From assembly GCA_002899795.1 (NCBI GenBank), contig PPDG01000223.1, positions 1 to 8,691 of the forward strand: a stretch of DNA of 8,691 nt, in the 5' to 3' direction. The translations under genes were made by a program, and so were the position numbers. The DNA comes from Desulfobacteraceae bacterium (GTDB lineage: Bacteria; Desulfobacterota; Syntrophobacteria; BM002). Each line of letters opens with the position of its first letter. Within the stretch, counting starts at the first letter, position 1. Under the pieces are notes generated by a model, which was given only the letters and a program-made list of their open reading frames with translations, made no database searches and had not been told where the DNA came from. This document shows, piece by piece, positions 1-5,586 of the stretch.

Positions 1-107
1 ACCTCAGCGCCGGCCGCCTGTGCTCCTTCCAGGATCCGGTCCAGGAGTAGATCAGTGTTGCCGCCCTTGCGCGGACTTCCGTAAATCCCCAGTACTTTCA
101 CGCTCAC
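1..107 (-). CDS. Flavodoxin-fold NADPH-dependent FMN reductase-like protein (N-terminus only)
   Basis: This gene is cut by the left window edge; only the first 35 codons are visible. The protein starts [19 protein letters not shown] and continues with [16 protein letters not shown]. The strand-loop-helix with G-S-P-R-K-G-G-N-T is the FMN-phosphate-binding loop of the NADPH-dependent FMN reductase and iron-sulfur flavoprotein families. These flavoproteins move electrons between pyridine nucleotides or ferredoxin and acceptors. I chose GTG at 107 because GGAGAAGAGG (114-123) lies 6 bp upstream; GTG at 101 is in frame but less well spaced. It lies downstream, on the same strand, of the flavodiiron and rubredoxin-like genes, but a 284-bp repeat-bearing gap separates them, so co-transcription is uncertain. 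Whether the protein also carries a cysteine cluster, as iron-sulfur flavoproteins do, cannot be seen here. Confidence 0.8.
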   Translation of the reverse strand, partial: MSVKVLGIYGSPRKGGNTDLLLDRILEGAQAAGAE

Positions 108-113
108 TTTTTG

Positions 114-123
114 CCTCTTCTCC
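114..123 (-). promoter_or_regulatory. Ribosome binding site deciding the GTG start at 107
   Basis: On the minus strand GGAGAAGAGG is followed by the 6-nt spacer CAAAAA and then GTG. This supports GTG 107 over the in-frame GTG 101. Confidence 0.6.
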
Positions 124-189
124 ACTTCGTTTCTCGCCGGCACACCTGCGCAGTATTTCCAAATGTCATCTTAATACAGAGTAAACCCG

Positions 190-377
190 AAATCCGAAGC
201 ACGAAATCCGAAACAATATCTAATGACCAAAATTCTAAATTCAAAACAAGAACTTCAAATCATCGCAACCGATTGTCCGAAAATCGATATACCCTCTTAG
301 ATTCTCCAGACGTTTGGAACATTTGGTAATTCGAATTTCGGATTTGTTCAGTATTTCGATATTCGATATTCGGATTT
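190..377. repeat. AT-rich imperfect palindromic dispersed repeat (AAATCCGAA type)
   Basis: The 284-bp gap 108-391 contains no convincing gene. Most of it is an imperfect inverted repeat. The left arm (190 to about 250) begins AAATCCGAAGCACGAAATCC and includes AATGACCAAAATTC. The right arm (about 311-377), read on the minus strand, begins AAATCCGAATATCGAATATC and includes AATTACCAAATGTTCC. Both arms are built from short CGAAAT or ATCCGAA units. From memory, near-identical AT-rich repeats with the same words are scattered in many environmental Desulfobacterota, Planctomycetota and related genomes. The element encodes nothing I can recognise and sits between the rubredoxin-like gene and the FMN reductase-like gene. 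It could be a miniature transposable element or a mobile hairpin. No clear target duplication was found. Confidence 0.7.
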
Positions 378-391
378 GTGATGCGACAGCA

Positions 392-553
392 TCAAGATCC
401 AAGTCTCGGATCACTTCCTGTGTCGCCACAGTCGGGTATATAACAGGTAACATTCACGAATTCGCACTTCTCGTTGCAAGATGGACAGGTTTCCGGTGGT
501 GCATCGGTATCCAATGTGTACCCACACTTCGTACATTTCCAGGAATTTTGCAT
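392..553 (-). CDS. Rubredoxin-like small iron protein with seven cysteines
   Basis: A 53-residue protein beginning MQNSWKCTKCGYTLDTDAPP. Residues 5-27 match the rubredoxin-like domain found at the end of rubrerythrins: W-K-C-x-x-C-G-Y (C7, C10) and P-P-E-T-C-P-S-C (C23, C26). These four cysteines should bind one iron as Fe(SCys)4. The C-terminal part (28-53) is not classical rubredoxin and adds C30, C37 and C42 in the segment CEFVNVTCYIPDCGDTGSDP. I recall proteins of this layout in Desulfobacterota, without a defined function. The start is well supported: AGGAGGT at 560-566 lies 6 bp upstream of ATG. It follows the flavodiiron protein gene by 50 bp on the same strand, so it is probably the electron donor to that enzyme, the usual role of rubredoxin. 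The partner role is inference; the iron site is strongly suggested by the motif. Confidence 0.85.
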   Translation of the reverse strand: MQNSWKCTKCGYTLDTDAPPETCPSCNEKCEFVNVTCYIPDCGDTGSDPRLGS

Positions 554-603
554 GCTTTCACCTCCTCTTTTTTCATCCTATAATTGAAAGTTTTCGTCCA
601 ATA

Positions 604-1815
604 CTATGCGGACTCACACAATGCTTTGACCTTTTCTGCTACCCGAAGTCCGAGATCAAAGCACTTGTTCAGGGAATCACCGTCTGGGACAAACTTGATC
701 CGCAAGCCTTCGTCCACCAGATCGATCTTCATCTCTTCCAGCATTCCTCGCACCTGGCCCACAGCCTCACCACTCCAGCCATAGGAGCCGAATGCTGCAC
801 CCACCAGGTTCTTTGGCTTCAATCCTTTGAGGTAAACCAACAAGTCGGCAACCGTCGGATACATGTTATTGTTCAGTGTGGGAGAGCCTACCACCACTGC
901 TCCTGCATCTAGGATTTCAGTGGCGACATTACTGCGGTGATTAGATTTGAGCGGCATTAGCTTTGGCTGCGCGCCCCCTGCCAGCAAGCCCTCGGCAATG
1001 GCCTCTGCCATTTTAGCTGTGCTAAACCACATGGTGTCGAAGACAACTACCGCTTTATTCGTAGGTTTCTGCTGGGCCCATTTGGAGTACCAGCCGATAA
1101 TCTTGTCGAGATCCTTCCTCCATATGGGGCCGTGGTCACAGGCAATAATATCGATTTGGATACCAAGCTCGCCGACCTTTTCCAGAAGCTTTGTCACCAG
1201 CGCAGAGAAAGGGAGCAAAATATTGGCATAATATTTTTCGCCTTCATACTCCAGGATGGATTCATCGATCTCATCAGCGAACCTCTCACTAGTGGCGAGG
1301 TGCATGCCAAAGGCATCCTGTGAAAAGAGCAACTTTTCTTCAGGTAGGTAACTGAACATATTGTCGGGCCAGTGGAGCATGCGAGTCTCGAGGAAGGTCA
1401 AGCTCAGGTTGCCGAGACTGAGACTCTCACCATTTTTGACCGCCACAATCTCTCGATCCAGGTGGAAGTGTTCCTTGAGTGCTTTACTGCCCATGGCAGA
1501 AGCAAACACCTTTTCCGGCTGTACCACGTCTATAACATCAACTAGAGAGCCGGAGTGATCCATTTCCGCGTGATTGGAGACAATATAGTCGATTTCCTTT
1601 GGATCCACCACCGAACCGATTCGGGCTAGAAGCTCGTGTAGAAAAGGAGGCTTGACCGTGTCAATCAAGGTAATCTTGTCTGCCATTACCAGAAAGGCAT
1701 TGTATGTGGTCCCCCGCTCAGTGAGATAACCGTGGAAATCACGGATTCCCCAGTCAATTGCTCCCACCCAGTAGACGTTATCGGTTACTTTAATGGCTTT
1801 GAAAGGTTTGTACAT
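604..1815 (-). CDS. fprA: A-type flavodiiron protein (FprA family; O2/NO reductase)
   Basis: A cytoplasmic flavodiiron protein of 403 residues, the usual length for the family, which reduces O2 to water or NO to N2O with electrons from rubredoxin. The metallo-beta-lactamase-like domain (about 1-245) carries the complete diiron ligand set: H82, E84 and D86 in N-H-A-E-M-D-H, H148 in M-L-H-W-P-D, D167 in S-Q-D-A-F-G, and H228 in C-D-H-G-P. The flavodoxin domain (about 250-403) has the FMN phosphate loop D-T-M-W-F-S-T-A-K-M-A, then G-S-P-T-L-N-N-N-M-Y-P and A-F-G-S-Y-G-W-S-G. There is no fused rubredoxin or flavin reductase domain; a rubredoxin-like gene follows instead. A GTG at 1830 in the same frame would add five residues, but those codons are the ribosome binding site of the ATG at 1815, so I start there. 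Function in O2 versus NO removal cannot be told from sequence. Confidence 0.96.
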   Translation of the reverse strand: MYKPFKAIKVTDNVYWVGAIDWGIRDFHGYLTERGTTYNAFLVMADKITLIDTVKPPFLHELLARIGSVVDPKEIDYIVSNHAEMDHSGSLVDVIDVVQPEKVFASAMGSKALKEHFHLDREIVAVKNGESLSLGNLSLTFLETRMLHWPDNMFSYLPEEKLLFSQDAFGMHLATSERFADEIDESILEYEGEKYYANILLPFSALVTKLLEKVGELGIQIDIIACDHGPIWRKDLDKIIGWYSKWAQQKPTNKAVVVFDTMWFSTAKMAEAIAEGLLAGGAQPKLMPLKSNHRSNVATEILDAGAVVVGSPTLNNNMYPTVADLLVYLKGLKPKNLVGAAFGSYGWSGEAVGQVRGMLEEMKIDLVDEGLRIKFVPDGDSLNKCFDLGLRVAEKVKALCESA

Positions 1816-1820
1816 CAGAT

Positions 1821-1828
1821 CCTCCTCC
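1821..1828 (-). promoter_or_regulatory. Shine-Dalgarno site that fixes the fprA start
   Basis: Minus-strand GGAGGAGG lies 5 nt upstream of ATG at 1815. An annotation starting at GTG 1830 would translate this site as E-E-D, so the shorter protein is favoured. Confidence 0.8.
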
Positions 1829-1914
1829 ACACAGTAGCTTTATCTATTTCCGTTTGTCACGGGGACTTCCACCATGGACAAAAGTATACACTCCAATCCA
1901 ATCCCGGGATCAAA

Positions 1915-2109
1915 CTACTCGTACGCAATTACTCGAATAACCCCTATGGTGGCACCTTTATCATCGGTAGTACAAGTATCGCTTACAGAAACTATCTTAT
2001 TAATATTGTTATCTTTTATGAATTGGTTTACCTTCTCATCCAGATCGTACAATTCTTTCATGGTATGGAATATCTTCAATTCTGTGGCGAACGTTTTAAC
2101 CTTTACCAT
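1915..2109 (-). CDS. Small conserved-looking protein of unknown function (64 aa)
   Basis: A 64-residue protein starting MVKVKTFATELKIFHTMKEL and ending IGVIRVIAYE. I do not recognise it with confidence. The order strand (VKVKTF), charged helix (about 15-33, with D-L-D-E-K-V-N-Q-F-I-K), strand (IVSVSDTCT), strand (GATIGVIRVIAYE) suggests a compact alpha/beta fold. A remote likeness to the Cse60 family of small proteins (V-K-V-K-x-F, then a D-L-E-x-x-[IV]-N-x-F helix, then a strand) is possible but untested. It has one cysteine (C46), no signal peptide and no membrane segment. GGGGG sits 6 bp before the ATG. It lies between korB (91 bp upstream) and fprA (99 bp downstream), all on the same strand, so it may share their transcript. 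Its coding-like composition and well-placed start support a real gene. Confidence 0.7.
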   Translation of the reverse strand: MVKVKTFATELKIFHTMKELYDLDEKVNQFIKDNNINKIVSVSDTCTTDDKGATIGVIRVIAYE

Positions 2110-2200
2110 TCTTAACCCCCTACATTCATCTATTTCTCTTGGGGACGGGGCTTCTCCCCGCCCGCAAACTTCTCTCTCGCCTCCGCCAATTTCTGCCTGC

Positions 2201-3052
2201 CTAAGCGAATTTTTCCAGAATTTTCTTGAGTTCCGCCAGGTTCGTATCCTGACCAACCAACGGACCATGTCGCAGAACAGAAAATCTTTTTTCAAAGCTG
2301 GTCCTTTGGTTACGGTAAATAATCCCGAGAGGGATTTTATCTCCCCACTCCATAGCCATCTGCATTGCAGCTTGCCAATCGGTGGCATCGTATTCACCCG
2401 GTAAAGTATAACAGCGCTTCTTGTACCAGGCGAAAGTGTTGACCTTGTTGAAGGAAACACATGGTTGCAACACATCGATGAGGGCAAAACCCTCATGGGC
2501 GATTGCTTGTTCAATGAGTCCAGCAAGGTGGTCAATCATTCCAGAAAAACCACGGGCCACAAAGCTTGCCTGCATGGCCACCGCAACCGCAATCGGGTTG
2601 AAAGGTGCCGAGGCCACACCCTCGGGCTGAGCCTTGGTAACAAAACCTTCCATGGTTGTGGGACTGGCCTGGCCCTTGGTGAGACCGTAAATCTGATTAT
2701 TGTGCACAATCAATGTCAGGTCTATGTTTCGTCGGATGGCAGCAAGAAAGTGGTTACCACCTTCACCATAGTTGCAGCCGTCTCCGCTTTCGACAATGAT
2801 TCGAAGATCTGGATTTGCCAGTTTGGCTCCGGTGGCCACTGGGAGAGCTCGGCCGTGCAGTCCATTAAACACGTTGGCATTAAGGTAGTGGGGTGCTTTT
2901 GCAGCCTGACCAATGCCAGATACCAACAAAACCTGATGCGGCTCCAGTTCGCTTGCAACCAGGCCACTCTTTACTGCGTCAAGAATGGAAAAGTTCCCGC
3001 AACCAGGACACCAAGCAGTTTCATATTGGCCATAATCTTCAATAGTGACCAC
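2201..3052 (-). CDS. korB: 2-oxoacid:ferredoxin oxidoreductase, beta subunit (TPP-binding)
   Basis: A 283-residue beta subunit of the KorB type, which binds thiamine pyrophosphate and an iron-sulfur cluster and oxidises a 2-oxoacid plus CoA to acyl-CoA, CO2 and reduced ferredoxin. Visible motifs are W-C-P-G-C-G-N (C15, C18), H-G-R-A-L-P-V-A-T-G-A-K-L-A-N-P (66-81), the TPP motif G-D-G (90-92) leading to N118-N119, the segment Y-G-L-T-K-G-Q-A-S-P-T (122-132), and Q-P-C-V-S-F-N (C198). The position that is usually the third cluster cysteine (S-G-I-G-C) is Q49 here. The start is GTG at 3052, with AGGGGG 5 bp upstream. It follows korA on the same strand, but after a 300-bp repeat-filled gap rather than the usual tight coupling. 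2-Oxoglutarate is the default substrate assignment; another 2-oxoacid is possible. Confidence 0.93.
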   Translation of the reverse strand: MVTIEDYGQYETAWCPGCGNFSILDAVKSGLVASELEPHQVLLVSGIGQAAKAPHYLNANVFNGLHGRALPVATGAKLANPDLRIIVESGDGCNYGEGGNHFLAAIRRNIDLTLIVHNNQIYGLTKGQASPTTMEGFVTKAQPEGVASAPFNPIAVAVAMQASFVARGFSGMIDHLAGLIEQAIAHEGFALIDVLQPCVSFNKVNTFAWYKKRCYTLPGEYDATDWQAAMQMAMEWGDKIPLGIIYRNQRTSFEKRFSVLRHGPLVGQDTNLAELKKILEKFA

Positions 3053-3057
3053 TTATT

Positions 3058-3063
3058 CCCCCT
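3058..3063 (-). promoter_or_regulatory. Ribosome binding site for the GTG start of korB
   Basis: Minus-strand AGGGGG, then a 5-nt spacer, then GTG. It justifies the non-ATG start. Confidence 0.6.
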
Positions 3064-3109
3064 ATATTCGTCAGTACGGTGAAACAACGAAACTAAATCT
3101 AGGAATCGG

Positions 3110-3236
3110 GGCTGTCCGACAATGTCATTCTGAGGCGTGAGCCGAAGAATCTCGAAGGCGTAAGTATCTAGGTTTATGAGATTCTTCGCTTCGCTCAGAA
3201 TAACAACTAGGCGCCTTGGAGGGTTGTCGGACAGCC
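3110..3236. repeat. 127-bp palindromic MITE-like repeat between korA and korB
   Basis: The ends are a perfect 13-bp inverted repeat: GGCTGTCCGACAA at 3110-3122 and its reverse complement at 3224-3236. Inside lies a second, longer pair of arms, 3124-3153 and 3178-3204, built on GTCATTCTGAG and GAAGAATCTC; the arms differ mainly by a few extra bases in the left one. The words TCATTCTGAGCGAAGCGAAGAATCTC are, from memory, a very common dispersed hairpin in Desulfobacterota and Chloroflexota genomes. No gene is encoded. The element lies between two subunit genes of one enzyme, so its transcript would form a strong hairpin between them. No target-site duplication is evident. Confidence 0.85.
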
Positions 3237-3376
3237 TCAATTAAGGGATTTAGGAATTTATCCATATGCAATATTACCATTCCTATAACCTGTTGCCTCT
3301 TTATAGCTCGACTTAATCCCGAGATTTTCCAATGCCCTAATCCCAGGATTTCTCAATCCCTCAATTCCCTTATTAT
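3237..3376. repeat. Degenerate GGGATT-type repeat tract reaching into the 3' end of korA
   Basis: The remaining part of the korA-korB gap holds no gene. On the minus strand the region from about 3376 to 3312 is a run of related words: GGGAATTGAGGGATTGAGAA, then CCTGGGATTAGGGCATTGG, then CTCGGGATTAAG. At the other end, 3239-3255 reads AATTAAGGGATTTAGGA on the plus strand, roughly the inverse, so the tract may be a decayed inverted repeat. Its first units encode the last residues of korA (R-E-L-R-D) and its stop codon. Confidence 0.5.
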
Positions 3377-5035
3377 GTACTCCGGTGTAATGGGCAGACC
3401 ATCATAGCGAAGCACCCGGCTGTGAACGGCAAAACCGGTTTCCCTCCTGATAAGACGTGCCAGTTGGCCATAGACATTGCCCTCTATACAGACCACCTTT
3501 GCGGCGTTTTCCAGGTGTTCCAGGAATAGATCCGGGACCAAAGGCCAGACTTGTGAGAAATGCAAGGTACCCACTCTAGTGGTTTCATTGCGCAATTGGT
3601 CTGCAGCCTCTAGAACCGCTCCCCTGCTTGAACCCCATGTAACCAGGAGTAGATCTGGCCGCTCGTCACCCTGGAATTCAGGAGGAACCACCTCCTCCAT
3701 AATCCCTTGCTCTTTCCTTAATCGCTTTGCAACCATGAGGTTGCGCACATTCAGGTCTTCGGTGAGATGGCCATCCACGAGATGTTCATCACCGCCGGCG
3801 ACCACGAGATGTTTGGTCATGCCGGGAAGAAGTCGAGGCGAAACACCGCTTGGAGTGATAGCATATCGACTGTACGGCAAAGAAGAAGCGTCTGTTTCTA
3901 TCCCCGGATCAATCGGCTCCAAGTTGTCAAGATCGAAAGGTGTAACAGCACGGGAGGAGTCGGCGAGAAACTGGTCGGTGAGGAGAAAGACAGGGCCCTG
4001 AAACTTGGCCGCCACTTCAAATGATTTGCGCGTGAGCCAGAAGCATTCTTCAACTGTTCCGGGAGTGAAGATCGCCCGGGGAAATTCGCCGTGACCGGCG
4101 TACAAAACGAGCTCCAAGTCTGCCTGCTCGGTGCGAGTCGGTAGTCCGGTAGCCGGCCCCGGCCTTTGCGCCACCACAATCAACACCGGCGTCTCGCTCA
4201 TACCCGCCAGACTAACCGCCTCAGTCATGAGGGCAAAACCACCGCCGGAGGTGGCAGTCATGCTTGGCGCCCCAGCAAAGGAAGCCCCAATGGCCATGTT
4301 GATAGCGGCAATCTCATCCTCGGCCTGCTCCACCACCAAACCCATGCGCCCGGCCTGAGCTGTCAAATTGAGGACAATAGAGGTGGCTGGGGTCATGGGA
4401 TAAAAGGAGCAAAATTTCACCCCTGCAGAGAGTGCACCCATTGCGATGGCCTCATTGCCGTTCATCACCATGCGCTGGATTGGTTTAGCCACGGGGGGGA
4501 GTTTTTCAAAAGCAACGGTTTGTTGGTCGCACCAGTCAAAAGCGGTGGTCAATATCTGTCTGTTCTTCTCGGCCATCTCATGGTCTTTCTTCCCAAAAAA
4601 ATCATCTAAGCTTCTGGCCACCAACGGTTGATCAAGACCAAGCAGAACACTCACAACGCCTAGCGCCACCACATTGGCAAATCTTGTCTCTACCAACTGC
4701 TGGTACGGGACCAGGAGACAACCATCAGTCTCAGTTCCATGGGCCTCATCAGCGACAATGAGCCCACCATCAGCAACTTCTGCTTTATGAAGAGTCACTG
4801 TTTCTGCATTCATGGCAATCAGGAGGTCCACCGACTCCCGTGGAGCGACGACGGCTTCCCTGCTAACCCGGATGGCGAAGGTGTTGTGACCACCTCGAAT
4901 GCGTGACTGGTAGCTCTGGGTTACAAGGATAGAGTAGCCAGCGTGGACCAGACTCTTGGCAAGCAGATCTCCAAGGGTTACGAGCCCTTGCCCTGCCTCG
5001 CCCCCAATGAGCAAGGTGAGATCGGTTTTCTCCAT
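3353..5035 (-). CDS. korA: 2-oxoacid:ferredoxin oxidoreductase, fused gamma-alpha subunit
   Basis: A 560-residue fusion of the gamma domain (about 1-180) and alpha domain (about 187-560) of a 2-oxoacid:acceptor oxidoreductase, the typical length for this two-subunit class. The gamma part shows G-G-E-A-G-Q-G-L (11-18) and S-Y-Q-S-R-I-R-G-G-H (41-50). The alpha part shows N-G-N-E-A (192-196), the signature Y-P-M-T-P (212-216), the acidic E-Q-A-E-D-E (236-241), T-S-G-G-G-F-A-L-M-T-E (262-272), and R-P-G-P-A-T-G-L-P-T-R-T-E-Q-A-D-L (291-307), which contact TPP or shape the active site in this family. With the beta subunit it would oxidatively decarboxylate a 2-oxoacid in the cytoplasm. ATG at 5035 has only a modest purine-rich leader. 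Its final residues lie in a repeat tract, so the exact natural C-terminus may have been altered. Substrate is not determined by sequence. Confidence 0.95.
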   Translation of the reverse strand: MEKTDLTLLIGGEAGQGLVTLGDLLAKSLVHAGYSILVTQSYQSRIRGGHNTFAIRVSREAVVAPRESVDLLIAMNAETVTLHKAEVADGGLIVADEAHGTETDGCLLVPYQQLVETRFANVVALGVVSVLLGLDQPLVARSLDDFFGKKDHEMAEKNRQILTTAFDWCDQQTVAFEKLPPVAKPIQRMVMNGNEAIAMGALSAGVKFCSFYPMTPATSIVLNLTAQAGRMGLVVEQAEDEIAAINMAIGASFAGAPSMTATSGGGFALMTEAVSLAGMSETPVLIVVAQRPGPATGLPTRTEQADLELVLYAGHGEFPRAIFTPGTVEECFWLTRKSFEVAAKFQGPVFLLTDQFLADSSRAVTPFDLDNLEPIDPGIETDASSLPYSRYAITPSGVSPRLLPGMTKHLVVAGGDEHLVDGHLTEDLNVRNLMVAKRLRKEQGIMEEVVPPEFQGDERPDLLLVTWGSSRGAVLEAADQLRNETTRVGTLHFSQVWPLVPDLFLEHLENAAKVVCIEGNVYGQLARLIRRETGFAVHSRVLRYDGLPITPEYIIRELRD

Positions 5036-5109
5036 GCTCTCGCCCTTTCACCTGACGTTTGAGCTCAAAGCAGCAATCTCTCTAATCAAAAATCCGACAT
5101 GACCCATTT

Positions 5110-5133
5110 CCTCTCCCCCGACCGGGGGAGAGG
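5110..5133. repeat. Perfect 10-bp hairpin, CCTCTCCCCC/GGGGGAGAGG
   Basis: The arms 5110-5119 and 5124-5133 are exact inverse complements around the 4-nt loop GACC. It resembles the inner stems of the larger C/G-rich repeat at 7271-7372 and may be a remnant of the same family. No T-run follows on either strand, so it is not a canonical terminator. Confidence 0.7.
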
Positions 5134-5149
5134 CTTTGTCCTGTTCAAT

Positions 5150-5177
5150 TAAAGGTGGAGTGTATCCCCCACCTTTA
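5150..5177 (-). terminator. Probable terminator of the cytochrome-dfx operon
   Basis: The region 5036-5193 has no gene. A 9-bp stem (TAAAGGTGG at 5150-5158 with its complement at 5169-5177) around a 10-nt loop lies 17 bp beyond the dfx stop codon. On the minus strand the stem ends in TTTAATT, a weak U-tract. Its placement favours a terminator, though read-through into korA is possible. Confidence 0.5.
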
Positions 5178-5193
5178 TTATCAGTGAGTTGAG

Positions 5194-5568
5194 TTACGCT
5201 TTCCACAAACCGTGCAGGTTGCAGTATTCCCTGGCTGTTACCTGATCAGCGTCGACGCAAAAAGTGGCCTCCGGAGCTTCGCCCGGTTTCAAAAACTGAC
5301 GGTAGGCCTTGCCGCCGACGATGACCTCGACCCACTCAATATAGTGTTTCTCTTCCATGGGGTGCGCCACTTCGCCCACCTTCACCTTGAAGCCATCAGC
5401 AGTTTTCTCGATCACCGGCACATGTTTTTCCTTGGCCGCATCAACGGTGTTCTCAATAAAAAGTTTCATGGCCTCCCCGCAGCAGACGAGCTCTCCGCCG
5501 CCGCCATGCAAGACTTCTACGATGTTACCGCATGCATCACACTTGTAAACCTCCAACTGCTCAGCCAT
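5194..5568 (-). CDS. dfx: Desulfoferrodoxin, class I superoxide reductase
   Basis: A 124-residue cytoplasmic superoxide reductase that reduces superoxide to hydrogen peroxide without releasing O2, a hallmark of anaerobes. The N-terminal desulforedoxin domain (1-36) holds the FeS4 centre I ligands C10, C13 (Y-K-C-D-A-C-G) and C29, C30 (V-C-C-G-E). The catalytic domain has all centre II ligands: H49 (in E-K-H-V-P), H69 (A-H-P-M), H75 (K-H-Y-I), and C116 and H119 (E-Y-C-N-L-H-G). The conserved E47 and K48 beside the active iron are present, so the enzyme should be active. GGAGG lies 7 bp upstream of the ATG. It begins 18 bp after the stop of the octaheme cytochrome gene, so the two are very likely co-transcribed. 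Rubredoxin-like proteins, including the one at 392-553, are natural electron donors. Confidence 0.97.
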   Translation of the reverse strand: MAEQLEVYKCDACGNIVEVLHGGGGELVCCGEAMKLFIENTVDAAKEKHVPVIEKTADGFKVKVGEVAHPMEEKHYIEWVEVIVGGKAYRQFLKPGEAPEATFCVDADQVTAREYCNLHGLWKA

Positions 5569-5586
5569 TACTAATCCTCCTTTTCG

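Noticed and set aside
241..453. Overlapping open frames on both strands across the 190-377 repeat
   Set aside because: They translate repeat DNA, disagree with the well-supported rubredoxin-like gene, and lack ribosome binding sites.
1883..1888. Possible -10 box TATACT on the minus strand upstream of fprA
   Set aside because: The hexamer is good, but no acceptable -35 box lies 16-18 bp upstream, so I do not call a promoter.
2146..2160. Hairpin CGGGG-AGAAG-CCCCG (minus strand) after korB as a terminator
   Set aside because: The stem is only 5 bp, and it is followed by TCCCC rather than a U-rich run.
3237..3376. Possible CRISPR array in the GGGATT-type repeat tract
   Set aside because: The units are short, degenerate and unevenly spaced, with no unique spacers between identical repeats.
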